The notes below the pieces were generated by a model. That model made no database searches and was not told the DNA's origin. It was given only the letters and a program-made list of their open reading frames with translations. A stretch of DNA of 64,000 nt from Pseudomonas silesiensis (GTDB lineage Bacteria; Pseudomonadota; Gammaproteobacteria; Pseudomonadales; Pseudomonadaceae), in contig NZ_CP014870.1 in NCBI RefSeq assembly GCF_001661075.1, forward strand, positions 4,608,501 through 4,672,500, written 5' to 3'. The position numbers were made by a program, and so were the translations under genes. Shown here piece after piece: positions 27,782 through 35,807 of this stretch (within the stretch, counting starts at the first letter, position 1; the number at the start of each line of letters is the position of its first letter).

Positions 27782-30058
27782 TCAACGAGCCGTTATTTTC
27801 CAGGCGCGGTGGATCTTGCCATTACGGGCGAAATCCGGATCAATGGTCTGGGCGGTGATTTCCTCGACCGCGTAACGCTCGGCAAGGTTCTCCTCCAGGG
27901 TGAATTTTCGGAAGTTGTTGGAGAAGTACAACACTCCGCCCGGTGCCAGCCGCGCCATGGCCAGGTCGATCAGTTGCACCTGGTCCCGTTGCACGTCGAA
28001 GATGCCTTCCATGCGCTTGGAGTTGGAGAAGGTCGGCGGGTCGATGAAGATCAGGTCGTATTCGTCACGGCAGGCGTCGAGCCAGGCCATCACGTCGCCC
28101 TGCTCCAGCCGGTTCTTGTCGGAAAAGCCATTGAGCGACAGGTTGCGACGCGCCCAGTCCAGGTAAGTTTTCGACAAGTCGACGCTGGTAGTGGTGCGCG
28201 CACCGCCCTTGGCCGCATGGACACTGGCGGTCGCGGTGTAGCAATACAGGTTGAGGAAGCGCTTGCCGGCCGCCTCTTTCTGGATTCGCATGCGCATCGG
28301 CCGGTGGTCGAGGAACAGCCCGGTGTCGAGGTAGTCGGTGAGGTTGACCAGCAGCTTCACACCGCCTTCGTTGACCTCGACGAACTTGCCCTGGGCCGCC
28401 TGGCGCTCGTACTGCTTAGTGCCGCTCTGACGCTCGCGACGCTTGACCACCACGCGGTTCTTGTCGATGTTCAACGCCTGCGGAATGGCCGCCAGGGCAT
28501 CGAACATCCGTGCCGAGGCTTTTTCCGGATCGATGGATTTCGGTGCGGCGTATTCCTGGACGTGGACCCAATCCTGATACAGGTCGATGGCCATGGAGTA
28601 TTCCGGCATGTCGGCGTCATACACGCGATAGCAGTCGATGCCTTCACGCTTGACCCACTTGCCCAGAGCCTTGAGGTTCTTTTGCAGGCGATTGGCGAAC
28701 ATCTGCCCGCCTTCGCTCAGGCGCGGTTGCTCGATCACCACCGGCGCCGGTTTGATCGGGTTGCCGTTCTTGTTGTACTTCTCGTACTTGCCCGGCACCA
28801 CATCGTTGCCGGCGACTTCGATTTCGGCTTGAACTTGTTCGCGCTCGATCTGGCGCTGTTCCGGGGTACGGCGTTCACCGGTGACGAACTGGTCTGGCGT
28901 GACCTTGATCAGCAACAATTTGCACGGCAGGGCGCCGTTCCAGAATGAATACTGTTTGTGGCTGCGAATACCCATGCGCTTGCCCAGGTCCGGGGCGCCG
29001 GTGAAGACTGCGGCCTCCCAGTTCAGGCAAGCCTGACGCAGACGTTCGCCGAGGTTCTGGTACAGGTAGAGCAAGCTCGCCTCGTCACCCAGACGTTCGC
29101 CGTACGGCGGGTTGCAGATGACCAGGCCTTTCTGGTTCTGGTCAGGGCGCGGCTCGAACGTCCCCACTTCGCCCTGGTAGATCTTGATCCACTCGCTCAG
29201 CCCTGCGCGCTCGACGTTGTTGCGGCCCGGTTGAATCAGGCGCGGGTCGGCTTCGTAACCGCGAATCCACAGCGGTGGTTTGGCCAGGCCGGCCGCGCAA
29301 CGCTCAGTGGCTTCTTCGTGAAGTTTTTTCCACAGCGCTGGCACGTGACCGAGCCATGCGGTGAAGCCCCACTGTTCACGGCGCAAGTTCGGCGCCATGT
29401 CGGCGGCGATCATCGCTGCTTCCACCAGGAAGGTACCGACACCGCACATCGGGTCAGCCAGGGCGCCGCCGTCGGCAGCAATTCGTGGCCAGCCCGAACG
29501 GATCAGGATCGCCGCCGCGAGGTTTTCCTTCAGCGGTGCCGCACCTTGCTGCAGGCGATAGCCGCGCTGGTGCAGGCTGTGGCCGGACAGGTCGAGGGAG
29601 AGAATCGCTTCGCCGCGATCCAGGCGCAGGTGAATGCGCAGGTCCGGGTTGAGCTTGTCGATGGATGGACGGTCGCCCTGGGGGGTACGCAGTTTATCGA
29701 CGATGGCATCCTTGACCTTCAGCGCGCCGAAGTGGGTGTTGTCGATGCCCGAGCCGTGACCGCTGAACTCGACGGCGAGGGTGCCGTCATTGAGCATGTG
29801 GTCTTGCCACTCGATATCGAGCACACCGTGGTAGAGGTCTTCGGCATCCTTCATCGGGAACCGCTTGAGCACCAGCAGCACCCGGTTCGCCAGACGCGAC
29901 CACAGGCACAGGCGATAGGCGGTTTCCATGGTGGCCATGCCACGCACGGCAGAAGTGTGCTCACGCGCTTCTTCAAGGCCAAGCCCGACGGCTTCCTCGA
30001 TGAGCAGGCCTTCAAGGCCTTTGGGGCAAGTGAGGAAGAGTTCGAAACGATCGGACAT
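27782..30058 (-). CDS. rlmL: Bifunctional 23S rRNA methyltransferase RlmKL
   Basis: The enzyme makes m2G2445 (RlmL half) and m7G2069 (RlmK half) in 23S rRNA, by homology to the E. coli fusion. The 758-residue protein has an N-terminal THUMP RNA-binding region (about 1-155). The RlmL methylase core follows, with the catalytic NPPYGERLG motif (about 310-320). A linker leads to the C-terminal RlmK methylase, with the SAM motif LNLYCYTATASVHAAKGGA and the DPPTFSNSKRM motif. I start it at the ATG at 30058 (MSDRFELFLTCPKG) rather than 36 bases upstream, since family members begin at this sequence. It is divergent from rmf across a 527-bp gap. Confidence 0.95.
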   Translation of the reverse strand: MSDRFELFLTCPKGLEGLLIEEAVGLGLEEAREHTSAVRGMATMETAYRLCLWSRLANRVLLVLKRFPMKDAEDLYHGVLDIEWQDHMLNDGTLAVEFSGHGSGIDNTHFGALKVKDAIVDKLRTPQGDRPSIDKLNPDLRIHLRLDRGEAILSLDLSGHSLHQRGYRLQQGAAPLKENLAAAILIRSGWPRIAADGGALADPMCGVGTFLVEAAMIAADMAPNLRREQWGFTAWLGHVPALWKKLHEEATERCAAGLAKPPLWIRGYEADPRLIQPGRNNVERAGLSEWIKIYQGEVGTFEPRPDQNQKGLVICNPPYGERLGDEASLLYLYQNLGERLRQACLNWEAAVFTGAPDLGKRMGIRSHKQYSFWNGALPCKLLLIKVTPDQFVTGERRTPEQRQIEREQVQAEIEVAGNDVVPGKYEKYNKNGNPIKPAPVVIEQPRLSEGGQMFANRLQKNLKALGKWVKREGIDCYRVYDADMPEYSMAIDLYQDWVHVQEYAAPKSIDPEKASARMFDALAAIPQALNIDKNRVVVKRRERQSGTKQYERQAAQGKFVEVNEGGVKLLVNLTDYLDTGLFLDHRPMRMRIQKEAAGKRFLNLYCYTATASVHAAKGGARTTTSVDLSKTYLDWARRNLSLNGFSDKNRLEQGDVMAWLDACRDEYDLIFIDPPTFSNSKRMEGIFDVQRDQVQLIDLAMARLAPGGVLYFSNNFRKFTLEENLAERYAVEEITAQTIDPDFARNGKIHRAWKITAR

Positions 30059-30454
30059 GGGAATTCCAGAACCTTTAGCTGAGTGGACCGGCAACGCATT
30101 GCCGGCCCGGTTTTCAATCAGGCGCTTTTCTAAAAGAACGCCCGCGTGGCACGAAGGTGTGCCGTCCCACCCGTGCTGCTCCGATCAAAGAGCTTAGATG
30201 CACAGGTAGATAAAAAAGTTGAAGCAACAAAATGTCATAAAGCGACCCTTCGTCGAATAATGGCTGCGGTAACGCGAGCTATTCTCAGCAAAGGATTAAT
30301 CCCATCATCTAGCGCAGGGCTCATCATACCGGGGTTTGGTCCAACAACGGCGGACAAACATCGTGTTACTTATCGCTTTACCATCTTTATCGTTACGTCC
30401 TTATGACAAAACGATCATTCCCTCGATGTGACGCATTGGTTAGAACTCAACACA
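30059..30454. other. Gene-free part of the rlmL-rmf gap
   Basis: About 400 bp upstream of the structured rmf leader must contain the promoters of rlmL (minus) and rmf (plus). It is relatively AT-rich from about 30190 to 30420. I see no credible reading frame, REP or terminator, and could not assign a promoter with confidence. Confidence 0.45.
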
Positions 30455-30546
30455 GGTTGACGTCGCAACGGCGTCAACACCTTGGCTCGCGACGCCGGCA
30501 GCGAGCCCCAACGGCAGAATTTTTCTGCCAGACCTCGATTGAGGTC
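30455..30546 (+). ncRNA. Structured rmf leader (rmf RNA motif candidate)
   Basis: Four hairpins follow one another. The pairings are GTTGACG/CGTCAAC (30456-30462 with 30472-30478), GGCTCGC/GCGAGCC (30484-30490 with 30501-30507), GGCAGAA/TTCTGCC (30513-30519 with 30523-30529) and GACCTC/GAGGTC with a 4-base loop (30531-30546). The last ends 39 bases before the rmf ATG. A conserved structured RNA upstream of rmf is known in Pseudomonas as the rmf motif. Assignment here rests on position and folding, not on a covariance-model match. Confidence 0.7.
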
Positions 30547-30585
30547 AACGCGATACATACAGTCAACAAGTGAGGGCAACACCCT

Positions 30586-30801
30586 ATGAGAAGACTTAAG
30601 CGTGATCCGTTGGAAAGAGCATTTTTGCGCGGATATCAATATGGCGTTGGTGGCAAATCCCGTGAGCTTTGCCCATTTACTCTACCGTCGGTACGCCAAG
30701 CCTGGATTAACGGCTGGCGAGAAGGACGCGGCGACAACTGGGACGGTATGACCGGCACTGCGGGAATCCACAGACTCAACGAACTTCACGCCGTCGGCTA
30801 G
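30586..30801 (+). CDS. rmf: Ribosome modulation factor
   Basis: RMF binds 70S ribosomes and drives their dimerisation into inactive 100S particles in stationary phase or starvation. The 71-residue basic protein matches the family over its length: MRRLKRDPLERAFLRGYQ, the central GGKSRELCPF and the QAWINGWREGR block. A GAGGG ribosome site lies about 9 bases before the ATG. The long structured 5' leader suggests post-transcriptional control. A strong terminator follows, so the gene is monocistronic. In E. coli the gene responds to ppGpp and growth rate, but no such element can be read directly from this sequence. Confidence 0.97.
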   Translation: MRRLKRDPLERAFLRGYQYGVGGKSRELCPFTLPSVRQAWINGWREGRGDNWDGMTGTAGIHRLNELHAVG

Positions 30802-30887
30802 ACACAGGGCACAACACTCCGACACGACAATCTGATTACGTAACGACTTACCACGCACGCCCCATCCGGGCGGCGGGCTTCGGCCCA

Positions 30888-30914
30888 GGGGCTCCCTCGA
30901 GGAGCCCTTTTTTA
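30888..30914 (+). terminator. Terminator of rmf
   Basis: GGGGCTCC / GGAGCCC hairpin with a short loop (CTCGA region) followed by T6. A second GC-rich hairpin (GGGC/GCCC, about 30869-30886) lies immediately upstream. Confidence 0.9.
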
Positions 30915-30940
30915 TGCCATCGACTGTCGGACACCATCCC

Positions 30941-31153
30941 CTGTAGGAGCCAGGCTTGCCGGCGAAGAACGCTAACGCGGTACAACAGATACACCGCGGC
31001 GCCTGGTTCGCCTGTAGGAGCCAGGCTTGCCGGCGAAGAACGATAACGCGGTACAACAGATACACCGCGGCGCCTGGTTCGCCTGTAGGAGCCAGGCTTG
31101 CCGGCGAAGAACGATAACGCGGTGCGACAGATACACTGCGGCGCCTGGTTCGC
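30941..31153. repeat. Three tandem 71-bp REP-containing repeats
   Basis: Units start at 30941, 31012 and 31083, an exact period of 71 bp with only a few substitutions. Each contains TGTAGGAGCCAGGCTTGCCG plus a constant spacer with ACAGATACACCGCGGCGCC. All three copies point the same way. Confidence 0.93.
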
Positions 31154-31176
31154 GGGCGAGCCTCGCTCCTACAAGG
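31150..31176. repeat. Closing inverted REP after the 71-bp repeats
   Basis: CGCGGGCGAGCCTCGCTCCT lies in the orientation opposite to the three tandem units and directly precedes the pyrD stop codon. It gives the array a BIME-like end. Confidence 0.7.
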
Positions 31177-31178
31177 GA

Positions 31179-32198
31179 TCAGCGCAGGGCTGCTATGGCG
31201 TCCACGGACTCGCGAATCAACGCCGGGCCCTTATAGATGAAGCCGGAATACAGCTGCACCAGGCTCGCTCCTGCCGCGATTTTCTCCGCCGCATGTTTGC
31301 CTTCGGTGATGCCGCCCACGGCAATGATCGGCAAACGACCGGCCAGTTCCGCCGCCAGCACTTTCACCGTGTGGGTGCTCTTCTCGCGAACCGGTGCGCC
31401 GGACAGGCCGCCCGCCTCGTCACCGTATTCCATGCCTTCGACGCCGACACGGCTCAGGGTGGTGTTGGTGGCGATGACCGCGTCCATCCCCGTTTCGATC
31501 AACGCTTGCGCGACCTGGACGGTTTCTTCGTCGGTCATGTCCGGTGCAATCTTGATGGCCAACGGGACGTGCTTGCCGTGACGCAACGCCAGTTCCGCCC
31601 GACGCGTGGCCAGGTCGGCCAGCAGCTGCTTGAGCGAGTCACCGAACTGCAGGCTGCGCAAGCCCGGGGTGTTCGGCGAGCTGACGTTGACTGTCACATA
31701 GCTGGCGTGGGCGTAGACCTTGTCCAGGCAGATCAGGTAGTCATCGACGGCACGCTCGACCGGGGTATCGAAGTTCTTGCCGATATTGATCCCCAGCACA
31801 CCCTTGTACTTGGCCGCTGCCACACGGGCCAACAGGTGATCGACGCCGAGGTTGTTGAAACCCATGCGATTGATGATCGCCTCGGCTTCGGGCAGACGGA
31901 AGATCCGAGGCTTCGGGTTGCCCGGTTGCGGACGCGGGGTGATGGTGCCGATTTCGACAAAGCCGAAACCCAGTTGGGCAAAACCGTCGATGGCCGCGCC
32001 ATTCTTGTCCAGACCGGCTGCCAGCCCCACCGGATTCGGGAATTCCAGGCCCATGACGGTCACCGGCATTTTCGCCGGCGCCTTGCACAGCAAGCCGTTG
32101 AGGCCCAAACGCCCGCCCGCGCCGATCAGGTCCAGGGACAGATCGTGGGAGGTTTCCGGGGAAAGTTGGAACAACAGCTGACGGGCCAGGTTGTACAT
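31179..32198 (-). CDS. pyrD: Dihydroorotate dehydrogenase (quinone), class 2
   Basis: PyrD oxidises dihydroorotate to orotate in pyrimidine synthesis and passes electrons to the quinone pool at the inner membrane. The 339-residue protein begins with the class-2 membrane-association helices ([20 protein letters not shown]). FMN-site blocks follow: [13 protein letters not shown], the catalytic-serine loop [15 protein letters not shown], and [29 protein letters not shown] start it at the ATG at 32198; the longer frame would run into the sigma-54 promoter region of nasS. It is divergent from the nitrate genes and metabolically unrelated to them. Confidence 0.96.
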   Translation of the reverse strand: MYNLARQLLFQLSPETSHDLSLDLIGAGGRLGLNGLLCKAPAKMPVTVMGLEFPNPVGLAAGLDKNGAAIDGFAQLGFGFVEIGTITPRPQPGNPKPRIFRLPEAEAIINRMGFNNLGVDHLLARVAAAKYKGVLGINIGKNFDTPVERAVDDYLICLDKVYAHASYVTVNVSSPNTPGLRSLQFGDSLKQLLADLATRRAELALRHGKHVPLAIKIAPDMTDEETVQVAQALIETGMDAVIATNTTLSRVGVEGMEYGDEAGGLSGAPVREKSTHTVKVLAAELAGRLPIIAVGGITEGKHAAEKIAAGASLVQLYSGFIYKGPALIRESVDAIAALR

Positions 32199-32292
32199 GG
32201 GCGGCTTTGACTCGATTGGCGGCGAAATGAGGCGGCGATTATAGCCGGGCATCGGGGGTGCAGGCGAGGCACGCCGCAAAAACAGCCGGCGA

Positions 32293-32309
32293 TGGCATAT
32301 GCCTTGCAC
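32293..32309 (+). promoter_or_regulatory. Sigma-54 promoter of nasS-nasT
   Basis: TGGCAT-N5-TTGCA has the invariant GG (32294-32295) and GC (32306-32307) separated by exactly 10 bases. It predicts a start near 32319, just before the first leader hairpin. The match to the -24/-12 consensus is good. I could not assign an NtrC enhancer with confidence. Confidence 0.75.
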
Positions 32310-32318
32310 CGTCACTGG

Positions 32319-32413
32319 CAATCAGCACCCATGCCAACGGCGGGATGGGTCGAAAGACAAAGGCGTCGTCACCTGGCCTTGCTCGGGCAAGCAGCCGGTA
32401 CGGCGCTTTTTTT
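32319..32413 (+). promoter_or_regulatory. ANTAR/NasT-type leader RNA of nasS-nasT
   Basis: P1 hairpin (32328-32349) has an interrupted 8-bp stem and the hexaloop AACGGC (32336-32341). P2 (32356-32367) has a short GAC/GTC stem and the hexaloop AAAGGC (32359-32364). Both loops have A at position 1 and G at position 4, the hallmark of RNAs bound by ANTAR proteins. The 3' strand of P2 is also part of the terminator stem, so the two are mutually exclusive. Confidence 0.8.
32363..32413 (+). terminator. Regulated terminator in the nasS leader
   Basis: GCGTCGT (32363-32369) pairs with ACGGCGC (32400-32406), extended by ACC/GGT, GGC/GCC and TTGC/GCAA, followed by T7. Without NasT bound upstream it should end transcription before nasS. 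Confidence 0.85.
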
Positions 32414-32430
32414 ATGGAAGGTGTTTGCCC

Positions 32431-33642
32431 ATGATTGAAATTCCAGCCTCCCCACTGGCCTGGGTCCACGGCAGCGATGCCCCGGAAAAGACCGAAATCA
32501 ACCTCGGTTTCATGGCCCTGAGCGACTGCGCTTCGCTGGTGGTCGCGGCCACCCAGGGTTTCGCCCAGCCCTATGGCCTGACCCTGAACCTCAAGCGTCA
32601 GTCGTCGTGGGCCAATCTGCGAGACAAACTGGTCAGTGGTGAACTCGACGCCGCTCACAGCTTGTACGGCTTGATTTATGCGGTTCATTTAGGGATAGGC
32701 GGCGTGGCCGCGAACGACATGGCCGTGTTGATGGGCCTGAACCAGAACGGCCAGAGCATCAACCTGTCCCATGGCTTGCAGGCCCTTGGCGTGACCAGTC
32801 CTGAAGCACTGGAGCGGCACGTGCACCAAAGTCGCCCAAAACTGACCTTCGCCCAGACGTTTCCCACCGGCACCCACGCCATGTGGCTGTATTACTGGCT
32901 GGCCAGCCAGGGCATCCATCCGTTGCACGACGTCGACAGCGTCGTGGTGCCGCCGCCGCAAATGGTCGCGCACCTGCAAGCGGGCCGTATCGACGGTTTC
33001 TGCGTCGGCGAACCCTGGTCCGCCAGTGCGGTGAAGCAGAATCTCGGTTTTACCCTGGCGACGACCCAGACCATCTGGCCCGATCACCCGGAAAAAGTCC
33101 TCGGCTGCACCCGCACCTTTGTCGAGCAATACCCCAACACCGCCAGGGCGCTGGTGATGGCGATCCTGGAGGCCAGCCGCTTCATCGAAGCCAGCACCGA
33201 GAATCGCCGCAGCACCGCTCAATTGCTCAGCGCAGCGCAATACCTGGACGCTCCGCTCGACTGCATCGAACCGCGCTTGCTCGGCGACTATGCCGATGGC
33301 CTGGGCCATCGCTGGCAGGACCCGCACGCTCTGCGCTTGCACGGCGCTGGCGAGGTCAACGTGCCTTACTTGTCCGATGGCATGTGGTTCATGACCCAGT
33401 TTCGCCGCTGGGGTTTGTTGCGTGACGATCCGGACTACCTCGCCGTGGCGCGTCAGGTGCAGCAACTAGACTTGTATTCAGAGGCCGCCTCCGCAGTCGG
33501 GGTCGCCGCCGGGAGTCAGTCGATGCGCAGCAGCCAGTTGATCGACGGCAAGGTCTGGGACGGCTCGGACCCTGCCGGCTATGCCCGCAGTTTCAAGCTG
33601 CATGCCATGAGCGACAGCTCACCGCTTTTCGCCAGCCGCTGA
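32431..33642 (+). CDS. nasS: Nitrate/nitrite sensor protein NasS
   Basis: NasS is a cytoplasmic relative of the periplasmic nitrate-binding proteins NrtA/CmpA. In the known NasS-NasT system it holds NasT inactive until nitrate or nitrite binds. The 403-residue protein lacks a signal peptide, consistent with a sensor rather than a transporter component. Conserved blocks are INLGFMALSDCASLVVAA, LDAAHSLYGLIYAVHLGIGG, FPTGTHAMWLYYWLASQGI and GFCVGEPWSASAV. I start it at the ATG at 32431 (MIEIPASPLAWVHG), which lies just after the leader terminator. nasT follows 15 bases downstream and the two are clearly one unit. Confidence 0.92.
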   Translation: MIEIPASPLAWVHGSDAPEKTEINLGFMALSDCASLVVAATQGFAQPYGLTLNLKRQSSWANLRDKLVSGELDAAHSLYGLIYAVHLGIGGVAANDMAVLMGLNQNGQSINLSHGLQALGVTSPEALERHVHQSRPKLTFAQTFPTGTHAMWLYYWLASQGIHPLHDVDSVVVPPPQMVAHLQAGRIDGFCVGEPWSASAVKQNLGFTLATTQTIWPDHPEKVLGCTRTFVEQYPNTARALVMAILEASRFIEASTENRRSTAQLLSAAQYLDAPLDCIEPRLLGDYADGLGHRWQDPHALRLHGAGEVNVPYLSDGMWFMTQFRRWGLLRDDPDYLAVARQVQQLDLYSEAASAVGVAAGSQSMRSSQLIDGKVWDGSDPAGYARSFKLHAMSDSSPLFASR

Positions 33643-33657
33643 CAGGAGACTGCATAG

Positions 33658-34233
33658 ATGTTGCGAATCCTGCTGATCAACGACACCGCGAAGAAAGTCG
33701 GTCGCCTGAAAGCGGCCCTGACCGAAGCCGGGTTCGAAGTAATAGATGAGTCGGGCCTGACCATCGACTTGCCCGCGCGCGTCGAAACGGTGCGTCCGGA
33801 CGTGATCCTGATCGATACCGAGTCACCGAGCCGCGATGTCATGGAGCAAGTGGTGCTGGTGAGCCGCGATCAACCGCGGCCGATCGTGATGTTTACCGAC
33901 GAGCATGACCCTGACGTGATGCGCCGGGCGATCAAGTCCGGGGTCAGTGCCTACATCGTCGAAGGCATTCACGCACAACGCTTGCAGCCGATTCTCGACG
34001 TGGCCATGGCGCGCTTCGAAAGCGACCAGGCCCTGCGTGCGCAACTCCACGCCCGGGACCAGCAACTGGCCGAGCGCAAGCGCATCGAACTGGCAAAGGG
34101 GCTGCTGATGAAGATGAAGGATTGCAACGAGGAACAGGCCTACACCCTGATGCGCCGCCAGGCCATGAGCCGCCAGCAGAAGCTGATTCAGGTGGCGGAG
34201 CAGATCATTGCCATGAGTGAGTTGCTGGGCTGA
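33658..34233 (+). CDS. nasT: ANTAR-domain antitermination regulator NasT
   Basis: NasT binds twin-hairpin leader RNAs through its C-terminal ANTAR domain and prevents termination when freed from NasS. The 191-residue protein has a receiver-like N-terminal domain (1-120) and ANTAR helices (about 130-190, AERKRIELAKGLLMKMKDC and EEQAYTLMRRQAMSRQQKL). The receiver keeps an aspartate in DVILIDTES but starts ILLINDTAKK, without the usual acidic pair. It also ends SAYIVEG, where active receivers have a lysine. This fits control by protein contact with NasS instead of phosphorylation. A GGAG ribosome site precedes the ATG. A BIME follows the gene. Confidence 0.95.
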   Translation: MLRILLINDTAKKVGRLKAALTEAGFEVIDESGLTIDLPARVETVRPDVILIDTESPSRDVMEQVVLVSRDQPRPIVMFTDEHDPDVMRRAIKSGVSAYIVEGIHAQRLQPILDVAMARFESDQALRAQLHARDQQLAERKRIELAKGLLMKMKDCNEEQAYTLMRRQAMSRQQKLIQVAEQIIAMSELLG

Positions 34234-34255
34234 AGGCTTATGGCGCCTGTCAGGG

Positions 34256-34349
34256 CGCCTTCGCGGGCAAGCCTCGCTCCTACAGGATGGCGTCGAATTC
34301 AATACAGTGAACGACACAAATCCCGTAGGAGCGAGGCTTGCCCGCGAAC
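34256..34349. repeat. BIME between nasT and the transporter unit
   Basis: Inverted GCCTTCGCGGGCAAGCCTCG and GCGAGGCTTGCCCGCGAAC arms enclose a spacer of about 40 bp. Confidence 0.9.
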
Positions 34350-34373
34350 AGCAGCAACCCGGCCTCAGCGTGT

Positions 34374-34389
34374 TGGCACAGATCTCGCT
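34374..34389 (+). promoter_or_regulatory. Sigma-54 promoter of the nitrate transporter unit
   Basis: TGGCAC-N5-TCGCT has GG (34375-34376) and GC (34387-34388) 10 bases apart. The -24 element is perfect and the -12 element is weaker. The predicted start near 34400 is 4 bases before the first leader hairpin. Confidence 0.72.
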
Positions 34390-34399
34390 AGGTAATCAC

Positions 34400-34488
34400 C
34401 ACAGGTAACCAACGGCGGTTGCCCCACCTACGACAAAGACGTCGCTCATCCCATTCGCCCCTGGCGAGTCGGGTGGCGGCGTTTTTTT
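34400..34488 (+). promoter_or_regulatory. ANTAR/NasT-type leader RNA of the nitrate transporter gene
   Basis: P1 (34404-34423) has a 7-bp stem GGTAACC/GGTTGCC with hexaloop AACGGC (34411-34416). P2 (34431-34444) has a 4-bp stem CGAC/GTCG with hexaloop AAAGAC (34435-34440). Both show the A1-G4 pattern. The P2 3' strand GTCG is shared with the terminator stem. Confidence 0.85.
34440..34488 (+). terminator. Regulated terminator in the transporter leader
   Basis: CGTCGC (34440-34445) pairs with GCGGCG (34476-34481), continuing with CCC/GGG and TCGCC/GGCGA, and is followed by T7 (34482-34488). Confidence 0.88.
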
Positions 34489-34588
34489 GTTTTGGCCCCA
34501 CAGCCCGGGGCCGGTGGAGCGGCCGATGCGGCGCCCCACTTGCAAGCTCATGACTCCTTCTCGAGACGACTAACAGCTGAGGTGCGCG

Positions 34589-35800
34589 ATGAATTCAAGC
34601 TTCTGGAAATCCGGCCATACCCCGACACTGTTCGCGGCCTTCCTCTACTTCGACCTGAGCTTCATGGTCTGGTACCTGCTAGGCCCGCTCGCCGTGCAGA
34701 TTGCCACCGACCTGCAACTGACCACCCAGCAACGCGGGCTGGTCGTCGCCACGCCTATCCTGGCCGGAGCCGTCCTGCGCTTTGTGATGGGCCTGCTGGC
34801 TGACCGCCTGTCGCCCAAGACCGCCGGGCTGATCGGCCAGGTGATCGTCATCTGCGCCCTGTTCGTCGCCTGGAAACACGGCATCCACAGTTATGAACAG
34901 GCGTTGCTGCTGGGCCTGTTCCTCGGCATGGCCGGCGCGTCCTTCGCCGTTGCACTGCCGCTGGCCTCGCAGTGGTACCCGCCGCAGCATCAAGGCAAAG
35001 CCATGGGCATCGCCGGCGCCGGTAACTCCGGCACTGTGCTCGCAGCCCTGATCGCCCCGGTCCTCGCTGCTTCGTTTGGCTGGAGCAACGTGTTCGGCTT
35101 CGCCCTGATTCCGTTGATCCTGACTATCATCACCTTTGCCTGGCTGGCCAAGAACGCCCCTGAACGGCCGAAAGCCAAATCCGTTTCCGACTACTTCAAG
35201 GCCTTGGGCGACCGCGACAGCTGGTGGTTCATGTTCTTCTACAGCGTAACCTTCGGTGGTTTCATCGGCCTGGCCAGCGCCCTGCCCGGCTACTTCAACG
35301 ACCAATACGGCCTGAGCCCGGTGACCGCCGGTTATTACACCGCGGCCTGTGTGTTCGGTGGCAGCCTGATGCGTCCGTTGGGCGGCGCCCTGGCCGACCG
35401 TTTCGGCGGGATTCGTACACTGCTGGTGATGTACACCGTGGCCGCGACCTGCATTGCGGCCGTGGGTTTCAATCTGCCGAGTTCCTATGCCGCCCTGGCA
35501 CTGTTCGTGTGCACCATGCTCGGTCTGGGTGCGGGCAATGGCGCAGTATTCCAGTTGGTTCCACAGCGCTTCCGTCGGGAGATCGGCGTAATGACCGGTT
35601 TGATCGGCATGGCCGGTGGTATCGGTGGTTTCGCGCTGGCGGCCGGCATGGGCGCGATCAAGCAAAGCACCGGCAGTTATCAGATGGCGCTGTGGTTGTT
35701 CGCCAGCCTCGGGGTCCTCGCCTGGTTCGGCCTGCACGGGGTGAAACGTCGCTGGAGAACCACCTGGGGTTCGGCTGCCGTCACCGCTGCACGGGTATGA
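34589..35800 (+). CDS. nasA: Nitrate/nitrite transporter, NarK-type MFS
   Basis: This inner-membrane major-facilitator protein is predicted to import nitrate for assimilation. The 403-residue chain has about 12 transmembrane segments. It carries the NarK/NRT2 signatures FDLSFMVWYLLGPLAVQI near the N-terminus, the nitrate-signature loop GAGNSGTVLAALIAP in TM5, and GLGAGNGAVFQLVPQRF in TM11. Conserved arginines in TM2 and TM8 of the family coordinate nitrate; RFVMG and GGSLMRPLGG contain the likely equivalents. GAGG lies about 8 bases upstream of the ATG. The kinase/phosphatase gene begins 7 bases after its stop, so the two are cotranscribed. Confidence 0.94.
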   Translation: MNSSFWKSGHTPTLFAAFLYFDLSFMVWYLLGPLAVQIATDLQLTTQQRGLVVATPILAGAVLRFVMGLLADRLSPKTAGLIGQVIVICALFVAWKHGIHSYEQALLLGLFLGMAGASFAVALPLASQWYPPQHQGKAMGIAGAGNSGTVLAALIAPVLAASFGWSNVFGFALIPLILTIITFAWLAKNAPERPKAKSVSDYFKALGDRDSWWFMFFYSVTFGGFIGLASALPGYFNDQYGLSPVTAGYYTAACVFGGSLMRPLGGALADRFGGIRTLLVMYTVAATCIAAVGFNLPSSYAALALFVCTMLGLGAGNGAVFQLVPQRFRREIGVMTGLIGMAGGIGGFALAAGMGAIKQSTGSYQMALWLFASLGVLAWFGLHGVKRRWRTTWGSAAVTAARV

Positions 35801-35807
35801 GGGCTGA

